NCBI RefSeq assembly: GCF_020360975.1 | Contig: NW_025408670.1 | Span: 1,240,001-1,304,000, forward strand | Length of the DNA stretch: 64,000 nt | DNA from: Hirsutella rhossiliensis | Lineage: Eukaryota; Ascomycota; Sordariomycetes; Hypocreales; Ophiocordycipitaceae | Direction: 5' to 3' | In this document: positions 11,560 to 23,299 of the stretch, one piece after another | Layout: each line of letters opens with the position of its first letter | Position numbering within the stretch: position 1 is the first letter of the stretch | Translations under genes and position numbers: made by a program | Notes under the pieces: generated by a model | Databases searched by the model: none | What the model was told of the DNA's origin: nothing | The model's input: the letters and a program-made list of their open reading frames with translations, nothing else

Positions 11560-12900
11560 GCACCTATTACTTAGCGTATATCTAAGTATTCGCGAACTAT
11601 TAAGGTTATTATAGGTAGTTTTCCCTTACCTTTTCCTAAGCTTTATTCGCTATAGGGTAAGTCTAGGTCTATAATAAGTAGTCCCCTTAATATAAGATAT
11701 AGTTATAAGGGATTTCGCTTTTCTTAGCCTTATATTTATCCTTACCTTTATTATATACTATACTTTTATATTAGCTATAAAGGTATATAAATATATATTA
11801 TCTAGTAATATAGCTATACCTATAGTAATTATAATATCTTTATAGTTAAACCGACTTATTATAGGGTTTATATTAAAAGATTTATACTTTAAGGACTAAG
11901 CTTAAGTTATAGAGCCTATTAGCTTCTTTTAAGCTACTAACCCTAATAAGTATAGTTATTACTATTAATATCTTAGATTAAGGGTATAGCGCCTAAGCTT
12001 AAAAGACCTTAACTTTATTTACCTTTATAATCTTATAAAGTAGTTACTCCCTATTTATTATTACTACCTTTAAAGGGATATTCTTAGTAACTATTATATA
12101 CGCGCGGTAGGTAATTATAGCCTTTAGTTTAAATATAGCCTTAACCTAGCCTTAGTCCCTTTAATAAGCTCTTACTATAGTATTAAATATAACCGCGATA
12201 TCTCTACTTTAAAAGCGCCTTACTACTATAACGCTTATAGCTTTTAAGGCTATATTTACTAACTTTACTATATCCTTTAGTTCGTAGCTTAGGATTTTAA
12301 GTAGTGCCTTACTAAGGACTACGATAATCTTATATTTATAGTATAATAGGACCTATTTTACTATAGCTTTATATTAGGTCGGTCCTTTAGTCTTAGCTAC
12401 TACCGCGGCCTAGATTTACTTAGGGCCCCCTAAGCCTAAAGTAATGCCTAGGCGGAGTTCTTCCTTAACTACCTCCTTAATTACTTCCTAGATTATTATC
12501 TTAAAGCTCTTATCTACGCGGAGTACTACTAATAACGCGCTACTAGTATAGCTCTTTACCTTAAAAAGCCGTTTAACTACTACTTATACCCTACTAAACT
12601 ATACGCTTAGGATAAAGCCCGTAAGTTTATTATATACTACTTTTTCTATAGGGTTACTTAGCGCTTAGGCCGGTATTATATCGCTACTTTAGGTTTATTA
12701 ACTTACTTTATTAAGATATATAAATTTAAGTAGCGTCTCTTTACGTTATACGCTCTAATTAAGCTTAGTATATCTATAGCCGCTACTACGTCTACCTACC
12801 CCTTAGCCTTAGCGTAATATCGTTACTAAGGGTAGTTAATACCGCTAAATTAATTCTTAGTATTAGTTAGTATTTTAGTTATAATATATACCTACTATAA
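11560..12900 (-). pseudogene. LINE ORF1 (gag-like, CCHC zinc knuckles), RIP-decayed
   Basis: The minus strand shows the conserved middle of Tad-like ORF1 (NRDVAV-like, here SRDIAVIFNTIV, about 12,220-12,180), then an SLKEANRLYNLSLVLKVQIF-like stretch (about 11,920-11,870) where the last Gln is now a stop. This is followed by a decayed zinc knuckle (about 11,850-11,770) with Tyr replacing Cys and His (YYNYYRYSYITR for C..C.GHI.R). Cys-to-Tyr and His-to-Tyr are the changes expected from RIP. The protein would have bound element RNA and formed the nucleoprotein particle. The start could not be fixed. Confidence 0.65.
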
Positions 12901-13224
12901 GTATATATTAGTTTTATAAGAAGTCTTTTTTATTTTTATAAAGACCTATTATAAGATATTATAGAGTAGGTAGAGGTATAAGCTTAGGTATAGTCCGTAA
13001 AAAGAAGGTTAATAATCTATAAGGAGGAAAAGAAAGAGAAGTATAGGCCTAGCCTATATAGGCGCGGACGCCGCTTATATATAGACTTAGCCTAGACCTT
13101 AGTTTAGGCCTATATAGGGTAAAAGCCCTTATATAAGATACTATTAAATCTAAATTAAATAGTTCGCTATATTAATAAAACTCCTTATAGACCTACTAAA
13201 AAAAGAAGTTTAGTAAGAGTAAGG

Positions 13225-14920
13225 AGATAAATAAGTAAAAGTAATAGCTACCTTTAAGGAAGCTATTACTAATTTAGTCTTTTTAGTATCCCTTAACTTA
13301 AGCTTAGAAAGAAAAGATATTATTTTAATATATAATACTAGTTTACTTAGCTAGGGAGTAGTCTTAATATAAATCGTTAATAGAAAAAAGCGCTTTATAA
13401 GGTTCGAAAGTAAAATATAGTTACTAGTAGAAACTAAATATAATATAATAAAAAGGGAGTATAAAGCTATATTAAGTACGCTTAAAAGACTAAGAATATA
13501 CTTATATAGTATATATTTTATCTTAGAAACTAATATATAAGTCTTAGTTAATTAGCTAAAAGGTACCCTTAAAGACGTTTTTAAAGCTATAATAACTTAT
13601 TAAATAAGCTATATTTTCCTCTTTAACTTTACTATATAATATATTAAAGGTAAAAAGAATAGTATAGCTAATAGACTCTTAAGATAGCTTAAAGGACCTT
13701 TTAAGATTATAGGAAGTTACGCTTAAAGAGTTTAAATTTCTATATTAAAGATTAAAAGCTTTAGCGACTTCTTAAGAAGGAAGAAATAAGACCTATATTA
13801 GTCGTAAACGACTTAAAAGAATAAAAAAGGATTATTATAAAGTACTATATATAAATAGGATATAAAGGATAATAAGTTATATATATATTTATAAAGAGTA
13901 GGTATTAATAGGCTAGCCTTTAAAATAATATTTATAGTATAATCTCTTTTTATAAAAAATACTAATACTTTACCACTAAGAGACCTTAAAAAGTTATAAC
14001 TATAACTATACCTAGCTAGCTTATAAGTAGAATTTACTTTAATAGCTAGTATATACTATTTAATTATAGGTATTTATACTTTATAAAAGTATAAGATAAC
14101 CTAACTAAATAAGTAAAAGTAGCCTTAGTTAAAGAAATTACTATAGGAGCTATAACTAAATTTATACTCTTTATTATTTATAGGTATAATATAATACTAT
14201 ATACTATAATTAATAAAGGGCCTAAAATAAAAAAAGACTTTAAGTATATCCTAAAAGATATAAGCGTTAAAGTTATCTAAACTTTAGTATATAATTTAAA
14301 GGTAAACGTAGTAGTAAAATAAAGGTACTAAAAGTTAATAATAGTACTTATAAAAGTAGTAAAGAAAAAGGGTAAGTAAATTAGATACCTTAATTAAGTA
14401 ATCCTTATAAACTAAATAGTAGTTAAAGGGTCTTTAAGAATATTAGCTTTCTACTTATTATATAAATAAGAACCGGTATTACTTTTTAAGGTAGAATACT
14501 TAACTTAGTAACTAATTAATTAAAATAAAGTAAAGATAGGAGAAGAATTATTTAAAGTATATATATAAGTTTTAAAAAGGAAAGAAAAAGATATAGAAAA
14601 AGCTAAGAAAAGAGTAATAAGATATTAAAATCGATTAATAAAGAGGATAAGTAAGCTAATAAGTATATAATAAGGAAAGAAAGCCTATAACTTAAAGACT
14701 TTATTTTACTATTTAATATAAGACGATTAAATAATTTAAGGAGGTAAGCTAAGTATTAAATAAGGTAGAACGGTCCTTTTTAAGTAATATTACGCTTAGA
14801 GTAGTCTAAGGTATTTAAGATTAAGACTTTAAATAAAATTATACTTAATAAGATAATCCTAGGAAAGTATTTAAAGAAGTTTAAAAGAATAAGGTTAATA
14901 GTTAATAGTACTTTACTAAG
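13225..14920 (+). pseudogene. Ty3/gypsy element C, RNase H and integrase (RIP-decayed)
   Basis: The plus frame begins ATFKEAITNLVFLVSLNL (about 13,245) and continues into RNase H: NTSLLS*GVVLIQI (for DASL.GWGAVLMQ), RRFIRFES, KYNIIKREYKAIL (T-K-R-E-C-K-A), YLYSIYFILETN and IKGKKNSIANRL (for GKKN.VADALS, about 13,640). Then follow a His/Cys-poor N-terminal integrase region and the core (ALVKEITIGAITKFI, about 14,125-14,165; INKGPKIKKDF for DGGPENKG, about 14,210). The Pro-Val-Leu-rich YEPVLP remnant lies at about 14,470. A Lys/Glu-rich C-terminus ends near 14,920. It is the same fungal gypsy type as the RT at 1,081-2,000. Confidence 0.8.
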
Positions 14921-15892
14921 AATAACTAGTTACTTTAAGATAAGATTACTCTTAATAAGAAAAGGAAGGAAGAAATAATAAATAAAGTAAATAATTTACT
15001 ATTCTTACTAAGTAAAGAAGCTTTAAATTAAATAGTACTATAGTTATAATAACTCTTTAATAAATATTAGAAGGATTAAAGCTAAGAAGAGGAAAAAGAG
15101 CGACTATAGATACCTAAGGAAGGCCTAAGGTATACGATCGAGGTTTAGCTACTATAACTTAATAAAGTAAAAAAGGATTTTTATATAAGAGCCTTAAAAA
15201 CGCTAATTTAATAATAAATAAAGGAGGTAAAAAGGAGCTAAGAAGGAAAAGGTAGTAAAGATAAAAATCTATAACTATTAAAAGAAGTATACTAAAACCT
15301 AACTAGTAACTAAGGTACTATTTAACTATTTAATTAAAGGATAATTATAGTAGCTAAGATATTTATAAGTACTTTACTTACTATCTTATCTTTTTAAATT
15401 TTCTACTTAAAGCTCCTTAAGTAAATAAAGATAATATTTCCTACCTTTCCTTAATAATAACTTACTTTTTACTACCTTAAAGAAGATAAATAAAGATATA
15501 ACTAAATAATAAAATAAGAAAATAAATATTCTAACTACTTACCTTTTTTAAAAATAAGATTTTTTACTTTATAAATAGGGATATTTATTCTTTATTTATA
15601 AAAGGGAGACCTATTATAGCGAAAATAAACGCGCTTATAAGATAAATTTTAATATACTTTTAACTTACTAAATTAAACGTATATAACCTTAAGAGAAAAA
15701 ACTTTTACTATTAAAGATAGTAATTAAATAAGGCTACTTACTCTTAGTAAATTTATTATAAACTACTATAAAGCGAACTTAAAGACTATTTAATTATTAC
15801 TTAAGAAAGAGCTTATTAAACCTATATAATCTCTTTCTAAGTAAAATAAGTATAAGGTTAATTTCCTCCCTTTCCTTTAAATCCTTAGTAAG
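14921..15892. other. AT-rich decayed DNA after gypsy C integrase, no gene
   Basis: Probably the 3' part or LTR of gypsy C. I could not find a matching LTR near 1-1,000. The last bases (agt aag actaa) are the left target duplication of copia A copy 1, and the sequence continues at 22,230. Confidence 0.35.
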
Positions 15893-15897
15893 ACTAA

Positions 15898-16382
15898 TCT
15901 CGCGAAGAGAGGTGCGAGAAGTATATAAAAATGCATAAAGGTGAAATTAAAAGTAAGGGGTCGGACAAGCAGGGCAGAGAGACATAATTCTTACGGGAGC
16001 ATTAATTATAGTAGGGGAGTGATTATTATATTGCCTTAATTATCCTTCTTTCCTCTATCTAACGCCCCTCTTTATACCTATCTAGTATCTTAATTAATAA
16101 AGAAGATCCTGCTTAAAGAAGCTACTAATGTCCTTTCGACTACCGAGCTTTTTGCCGGTTTTTCCCCTCTTTTCTAGCCGTTGCCGGCATATCCGTCTTA
16201 TCTTTTGCTACCTCTATAGGAAGCTATCGCTACTTCTGCTTCCCCTTATGCCCCTACCCTCCTTTCTGCACCTCTTTTTAGCTCCTTCTTCCTTCTTCTA
16301 TACTAGGTGTTTTTAGCTTCCTTAGTCCCTCGTGCTAAGGGATATCTCTAAGAACTGCGAAATTAAGCTACGCTTCGCGACA
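15898..16382 (-). repeat. 3' LTR of copia A copy 1
   Basis: On the element strand it begins tgtcgcgaagcgt and ends tcgcgaga, giving termini TG...GA. It differs from the other LTR at 21,740-22,224 mainly by C/T and G/A changes (for example tgcata against tgcacg near the start). A nominal 62-codon plus-strand ORF at 16,128-16,316 is a by-product of the LTR sequence and not a gene. Confidence 0.95.
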
Positions 16383-16395
16383 TACCCCCTTAGCT
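16383..16395 (-). other. Polypurine tract of copia A copy 1
   Basis: Read on the minus strand, gctaagggggta ends directly at the 3' LTR. It is the expected primer for plus-strand DNA synthesis. Copy 2 has gctaagggggtg in the same place (33,108-33,119). Confidence 0.75.
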
Positions 16396-16639
16396 ATAGC
16401 CTGCCCCTTAAGGGCATAGCTAATACGGCTTTAGGCTAGTAAGCGTATAGAGGAGGTTCTTAGCTCTATACTTCTCCCTTTACTCGAGGAAAGCAGGGGC
16501 CCTTTCGGGTCCCTAGGCTCTTTTAGACCTACTTAAGGAAAAGGGCCTAAGAGGAAAGTCCTATAAGAAAGGGCCTTCTTAGAAGGGAAAAACCTAATTA
16601 AATAGGGGGCCCTCTAAAGGGAAAAACCTCTTCCTTTTC

Positions 16640-19600
16640 TTCGGCTATAGACGTTACCTTCTTATACGGGCTATTAGCTCCTCTCGTAGACTCTTAAGGC
16701 GGGCTTCTAAGGATAGCTTTTCTTAAACGTCTTCTAGCCTAATTTACTATAAAAAGACAGCTAGCTTCTACTTCGGTAAGGGCTTTGTAAGACCGTTGGC
16801 TTTTATTAATGCCGTTAGAACCTAATAGACGGAAATAAGTCCCCTTTAGACCTCTTAGCGTAACTAATGCTAGTAGATATCGATATACTATAGCCGGGTT
16901 AATAACTTACTATTTTCCGTAAGAATTTATATAGTATACGTGTTATCGTATTCTATAGCTAATAGGGTCGGAATTTATAGTCGTAGAGATATTAATAGCC
17001 GGCTAAGGAAAATCGCTTCTTTTAACGCTTTTAAAAGAGCTAGTAGCTCTACCTTTATACTAGAAGTCGTAACGGTAGCTTACTTCGAAGCTCTCTAAGC
17101 AATAGTTCCTCTAAAAAGGGATATAATATACCCTTATAAGCTCTTTCTATCTAAGGAATTGTCCGTAAAGGACGAATCGCTCGAATAAAGGAAGATTTCG
17201 GCAGCTTATTTCCTTCCCTGTCCTCCTAGGCGTAGACCATATAATCTCGTTAAATAGAGATAAAGGATAGCTCTATCTGCTGCTTCTTAATGCCTAGGGC
17301 TAGGATTCTAGTTATGCCTAGCTAGCTAGGAGACCGTAAAAGAGATATCCGGTCTAGTAGAAATAGCTAAAAAAAGCAAGGAGCCTACCTTCTACTAATA
17401 TTAGTGTTTCTCTTACTCCCTAGCTTAAAAAGACGGATTAGGTAAAAGCTCTTCGTTTAATATAGGCGTAGAGGGAAGCTTCTTATTAAGGGAATTAGGG
17501 AGGAATTTATAAGCGACCTTATCGATATAGGCGTCCTAGGTAAGCTAGATAGTCCGTTAGGACCTATTCTAAAGGATTCGTATCCCTAGGAACCACTTTA
17601 GCTCCCCTAGCCTAGTTATCTTATACCTTTATTGCAGGCCTCGTATAGCCTCCCTTATAGCAGCTTCTTCCTCTTTTAGGTACGCCTAGATAATATCGTC
17701 GACGTAGAAGAAGACCGTGATTTTACCCTTCTATATTATACACGGTTCCTAAGGGACTTTCTTAAAGCCTAGGGCTTTAAGGGAACCTATTAAATGCTGT
17801 TACTAAAGAAGGGGTGATCTTCGTAATCCGTATAGAGCTTTCCTAAGCCGTAGAACCTTTCCTGGTTATTAGAAACTAGGAGGAAGTCGTATATAGATAA
17901 CTTCTTCTTCCTTAAATAGGCAGTTAATAAAGGCGTTGACTATATCTATCTATTCGAGCTCGAGGTCGAATTCTGCTGCTATAGCTATAAGGGTCCGAAA
18001 AGACATCCCTACTAGGGTGGTTGCCCTAGTAGGTAGATCCCCTTTTTCCTATTAATTCCCGCAGATAACTAGCTGGGCTTTGCACTTTTAAAGGAAGCCG
18101 TGTTTATTAGTCTTATAGATAAAGACCTACTTATAGCTAAGGACCTGTTTTCCTCTTGCTTTTTCCTTAAGGACCTCTTCGAAAGACCCTATTTCTTCGT
18201 ATAAGGCTAGGTAGTCTTTCTAGGCCTACAAAAACTAGTCTCTAAGGGGGTGTCTTTCTAGCTGCTTCTAGTTTGCTAGTAGGTCCGGGAGGTCTCTTTT
18301 ATATACCTTCCTTGCTAATACTAGCTTAAAAAGCCGGCCTGCTATAAACGCTCCGTAGGAGCCTTCTTCTATTAGCGTTAGGTAGAAGTCGGAAAATCGG
18401 TCGAAATAGGGGAAAGGTTAGTCTTCTTTAGTATCCGTATCGGGCCCTATACCTTCCTTTACTTCTCGAAGCAGGGATAAAAAGGCAGCCGGGTAATCCT
18501 TCGAGAGTGGTGCCTTTCCTACCCCCTTAGGGGTCGAGACGGGAAGACTAATAGAGAAAGCTACTTCTAGATCTTCTTCTTATTCCGTAAGAGGAGGCGT
18601 AGGTAGGTAGGCGTATTCTAGCTCTACCGCTTTCCTATAGTCTCCTTCTTCGTCTAGATTATCTAATCTAGCAGCTTCCTTTTCTTTCTCTTCCTCGAAG
18701 TCGGTGTTATCCTCGACTACTTCGACGTCGGTTTCTTCTTCCGTTTCCTCGTCTAGGACCTCTTCTTAAGATTATTAGGAAGGAGGGATTTAAATCTTCT
18801 AAATTAGCTAACGTTATAAGAGTAAGAGGGGCTATTAATCCCTCTTTCCGTCGAAGAAGCTAGATTCGTCGAAAATCATATCCCTAGTCGAAATAACCTT
18901 CTATAGAAGAGGAATCTAGATCCGGAAGATATTCGTAGAATTATAACTAACAAGGTAACTAATAAAGGCTCTAGGATTAAGCTTTCTTTTCTTCTTCCTT
19001 TTTAGCTATGCATCGGTAGTTATTGCGTATGCCTTATAGCCGTAAGCACGAAGGTAGGCTAGCGAGGCCATCTTCTTCGTAAAGAGCTCGAGTAGGGATT
19101 TCCAGTCTATTCCTTAGGTCTTAAAAAGGGTCTCTAGGTCCCTATAGTCCCTTAGTCCCCTAGGGTCCCTTAGGGTCCGGTTCCGAAGGTAATAGGCGGT
19201 CTCAACGACTTCCCTCTAAAGGTCGTGTGGAAGCCTTATAGCAAGTCTTATCGTACGGGCCCTTTCTATTATAGCACCCCCTAATCTTTCTACCCCTCCG
19301 TTCTAGGCCTAGGTATTCGGTGCTAACGGGAGGGGTAAAATACCCCTTTTTCGAAGCTAATTTAAGATATCCTTTGTAAATAGCTCTCTATTAGACCGTA
19401 TCTTCTTTACCTCGTAGCTAAAGTAGGTTTTTATCTAGTTAACGAAGTCCTAGAGGGCAGACTAGTTATGCTTGCTTAGGTAGGTCCGTAAGAAATAGGG
19501 GTAAACCATCCCTAAAAAAGCGTCTATAAAGAACATCACCCTAACGAAGCTTTCCTAATCCCTAGAGACGTCGGCCTAGTCGACCTAAATTTCCTTACAC

Positions 19601-21594
19601 GGCTAGTCCGGCCGTATTAGGGTCCGTCTAGAAATTCGTCTCCTGGTCTTCCCTTAGCCGTAGTATTCGCATTCGACGGTCTTTAGGCCCCTTATTCGTA
19701 CGCCCTATTATTGGCCTAGCTTATATAAAGCTAGGGGGCCCGGGTAACCAAGTCGTGCGTGCTAAAGAATACCGTCTCCTTGGGCTGCTAGAAGAGGGTC
19801 CTTTATAGTAGACCTATTCCTCCTTCGAGCAGGGAAAGCTAACTTCTCGAGTGGTTCCTTCCTAAGGATAGGTCGGAATTCGAGAATAAATTAACCGAAT
19901 TTCTCCTCGATAAGCCTAATAGTATAATTCTTCTAGACTAGCCTCGTAGGCTTAGACGTCGTATCCTAGAAGATTCCTTCCTCTCGAAGAAGGCGGAAGG
20001 AAATCAGGCTCGTTAAAAATCGAGGGCAAAAAGCTACCCTTTTTCTTCGAAGAATTCGTATAGATCCGTTAGGTAATTTTATCGTAAAATTTACCCTTCC
20101 GTATCCCTCTATCCGTACGGTTAATTCCCCGGCAATAAGATATTCCCTTCGTGCCTTCTTAAAGGACCGGAATTATAAGAGTATATTGCAGATATCGAGG
20201 GAAGCACTAGAGTTAAGGATAGCTGATTTTTATAGAGGATAATCGGAGGGCTCTAACGGTTAGTCTTAGCCTTATTAATCCGTAGGGAAGACGAAGGCCG
20301 GATTTGCTATACTAACGATTTTTCCTCGAATTTGCGGCTCGAATAGGGGCAGCGGCGTTGTTAGTTGCTATTTCTTAGCAACCCGAATCTCGTCTATCTT
20401 TTTCTATAACGAGGGGTCCTCCTTAAGAGACTATTATATTATTTCTCGTAGCCTCTTTAAAGGGTTAATTCCTTCGGGTTGGTTTTCCTCGAAGACCTGC
20501 TAGTAGTCTTCTAGCCGATAGGGCTTTTTGCATGCTTAGCAGGTAGGTCGATTCCTCCTCGTTCGTTTCTTCGAGGAATCCTCGTCCTGGTCCGGAAGGT
20601 CTGCTTAAAAACCCCCCCTTTTTACCCCTTATTGCTGATGTCGACGAGGTTCGATTTCGACTAGTTCCCTGATTTTTCTACTAACGGACTAAAAGGTCTA
20701 TTAGGGGACTAGTCGGGCCGGTCTAATAGACGGGACCGGGCCCGGAGTAAAAGGCGGAGCCGGGGCCGGGGCTAGGGCAGCCGTTGAAGACGGGGTTAAG
20801 GCTCTCGAGGGAGGAGGAGCCGAAGGAGCAACAGCCGCAGCACCAGGGGCTATAGCAGCTGCAGGTCGAGCTGTCTAGGTTGAGTGCTAGCCACGAAGGA
20901 ATAAGACTGCTTGCTGTTGTACTCTAGCAGCCTCTTCGTCTAGTTCCCGGCTAGCCTCTCGAAAGATAGTCGAGTAACCGTTACTAATAGGCTTTATTAG
21001 TAGAGATATATCCCGTAGCTACTAGCCGGAAAGAGCTTCTATAAGGAAGTATTAGTTAGCTTCCTCGAGGATTTCTTCCTACTTAGCTAGCCACGAAGAA
21101 GCTAGTAGGTTCCTAGCAGAAAAAGCTCCTAGGTAGGCCGTATAGGTCTTCCTAATACGGTTAGTTATATAACCTCTCGAGGGAGCTGTCGAGGTCTCGA
21201 GTTTTAAAAGCTACTGCCTAGGAGTCTCTTCCTCTCGAAGAGAGATTAGCTTTACGGCACTAACGGATTCCGTTATCGCCGTACGAGCAGCCGTTAGTAG
21301 CTTCGTTTCGTAGAGGTATTCCTTTCGGTGACTCTCGTAGTAGCCTAAGGCAGCAGAAAAGGCTCTCTATTATATAGAGGTTAGCTTAGAGAAGAGGGTA
21401 GCTCCCTCTATAAAGTCCGTTGCCCTAGGACGAGGAGGGGGCTCGAGAGGGTCCTGCTTATTAGAGAAGACCAAATTATAGATAGTTCTGTCTATACGAG
21501 CCCGTAGCTCCTTTACCTACTTATCCTAATCTTAGGGCTCTATAAGAATCGTCCTACGGACCGTAGGGGCGGCAGAGGAGTCGTTTTTCGACAT
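16640..21594 (-). pseudogene. Copia A gag-pol polyprotein (copy 1), RIP-decayed
   Basis: A methionine codon at 21,594-21,592 begins MSKNDSSAAPTVRRTI, the likely gag start. Downstream on the minus strand are an H.RLGYPG-type pre-integrase motif (about 19,770-19,740) and an integrase core with FIDAFLGMVYPYFLRTYLS (about 19,530-19,475). The integrase C-terminal block contains AFISYL.SYN.TNIFRIW.P (about 18,990-18,910). RT follows with FYVDDI at 17,688-17,712, intact at both catalytic Asp codons. RNase H/C-terminus comes last (IDIY.H.LR.EV, about 16,880-16,840, and GLTKPLPKQK, about 16,800-16,770). Trp (TGG) and Gln codons are now stops. There is no clear CCHC knuckle. No frame long enough for activity survives. 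Confidence 0.85.
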
Positions 21595-21725
21595 CGTTAA
21601 GGAGAGAGGGGGCAGAAAAGTCGGTTAAAAATCGGCTTTTCTAGTAAGAGGGGTAAAAGAGAGCCACGAGGGATATAAGAAGGGTGCCTTTTACAGCAGC
21701 CGGAAGGTATAGGAATACTATTCCT

Positions 21726-21739
21726 CCCGGGCTTATAAC
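21726..21739 (-). other. Primer-binding site of copia A (half-tRNA type)
   Basis: Directly after the 5' LTR the element strand reads gttataagcccggg. Copia B has ggttataagcccgg in the same position. With TA restored to TG this is complementary to the anticodon arm of initiator tRNA-Met (GGGCTCATAAC), as in the Drosophila copia half-tRNA primer. Copy 2 shows gttataagcctagg (38,470 downward). Confidence 0.65.
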
Positions 21740-22224
21740 TCTCGCGAAGAGAGGTGCGAGAAGTGTATAAAAATGCACGAAGGTGAAATTAGAAGTAAGG
21801 GGTCGGACAGGCAGGGCAGAGAGATATAATTCTTACGGGAGCATTAATTGCGGCAGGGGAGTGATTATTATATTGCCTTAATTGTCCTTCTTTCCTCTAT
21901 CTAACGCCCCTATTTATACCTATCTAGCATCTTAATTAATAAAGAAGATCCTGCTTAAAGAAGCTACTAATGTCCTTTCGACTACCGAGCTTTTTGCCGG
22001 TTTTCCCCCTCTTTTCTAGCCGTTGCCGGCACATCCGTCTTATCTTTCGCCACCTTTATAGGAAGCTATCGCTACTTCTACTTCCCCTTATGCCCCTACC
22101 CTCCTTTCTGCACCTCTTTTTAGCTCCTTCTTCCTTCTTCTATACCGGGTGTTTTTAGCTTCCTTGGTCCCTCGTGCTAAGGGATATCTCCGAAAACTGC
22201 GAAATCAGGCCACGCTTTGCGATA
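21740..22224 (-). repeat. 5' LTR of copia A copy 1
   Basis: 485 bp, the best preserved LTR of the family (it retains gtgcgagaagtg, atgcacgaagg and ggacaggcagg). The 62-codon plus-strand ORF at 21,970-22,158 is inherent to the LTR and recurs at 16,128 and 56,335, so it is not evidence of a gene. Confidence 0.95.
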
Positions 22225-22229
22225 ACTAA

Positions 22230-23265
22230 AGGGATTAAGGATATTATAAAAAAAGATAAAGGGCGGTCTTATTACTAATATATTTATTATAAAGTTTATT
22301 AATCTTAAGGTTAGTATAGAAATTATAACTATATATATAGTTAGCGAATCTATTAAGATTATAAGTAGACCTATAATATCTAAGAAAGTACTACTATTTA
22401 TAAATAAACGCTTTAGTTAAATACTAAATATAGTTAGTATAAGAGCTATTAATAGTACTTAAAAGAGTAATATACTTATAAAAAGGAAATATAATATACT
22501 TATAAGTAGAAGTTATAGTTATTTAATAAGTTCGAATATACTCTTAATAAAGGTAAGGGTTATAAGTTCTATATAAAGTAATTAAGACTACTTAAGAGTA
22601 TTCTTACTACCTTAAACTAAGCTAAGAAAAGAAGTATTTATATAAATAAGTAATTTCTATAAGGATATAAGTTACTAGCTAACGTTTATAATAAAGGGGA
22701 TAAAAGATAATTTAATTATATTAACCTAGCGTGCTCTTAAAAAAGTAAGAGAGAGGAGAGTAACTACGTACTTTAATCTTAATAATATTAAGAGCTTTTA
22801 ATAGAACCTATAACTAAAAGGTAATTTCTATATAAATTAAAAACCCTTAGTGACTAATATTATTTCTATTATAGACCTAGGTCTTAAAGTAACTATAGAT
22901 CTATAAAAGAAGATAGTTAAAATAAGCTAAGTAAGATTAAATAAGTTAGATAGTTATTACTTAAAAGTACTTTATATAAAAAAGAAAGACCTTAGAATAA
23001 TAATAAAATATAGCGGTCTAGAAAAATAAAGAAGATAAAGAAGAAAAGAGGAAAAAGAGGAATAAAAAAAGTAAAGAAAGAAAGAAAAGAGTAAAGATTA
23101 AATAGCTCCTTAATTAATAACTAGTAAAAGAAGCTATTTAAGCGTAACCCCTAAATATACTTAAGACCTTACTACTATAAAGGCTAGCTAAAGTAACTAA
23201 TAACCGCGCGCTTTAATAATTATTTATTCCTCTTACTATACTAATTTTTTCCCTTCTTTCTTCTT

Positions 23266-23299
<34 letters not shown>

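Larger units (their letters stand above)
7600..13000 (-). mobile_element. Tad-like LINE (non-LTR retrotransposon), RIP-decayed
   Basis: Reading the minus strand gives, in order, an ORF1 with CCHC zinc knuckles (about 12,900-11,560), an endonuclease-like region (about 11,300-10,460), a reverse transcriptase (about 9,450-8,600) and the usual C-terminal extension (about 8,500-7,700). This is the arrangement of fungal Tad1-type LINEs. A solo copia B LTR interrupts it at 9,890-10,457. Ends are approximate: no poly(A) tail (poly-T on this strand) or target duplication could be fixed. Every domain is broken by RIP stops. Confidence 0.75.
15898..22224 (-). mobile_element. Copia A copy 1, full-length Ty1/copia LTR retrotransposon
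   Basis: Two 485-bp LTRs (15,898-16,382 and 21,740-22,224) bound a 5.36-kb internal region on the minus strand: primer-binding site, gag, integrase, RT, RNase H, polypurine tract. The 5-bp duplication actaa is exact at 15,893-15,897 and 22,225-22,229. It keeps far more CA/TG than any other element here, so it is the youngest or least RIP-affected. Stops still break every domain. It inserted into DNA that continues from 15,892 to 22,230. Confidence 0.95.

Noticed and set aside
16128..16316. 62-codon plus-strand ORF, repeated at 21,970-22,158 and 56,335-56,523
   Set aside because: All three lie at the same place inside copia A LTRs, antisense to the element. Conservation reflects LTR copy number, not coding.
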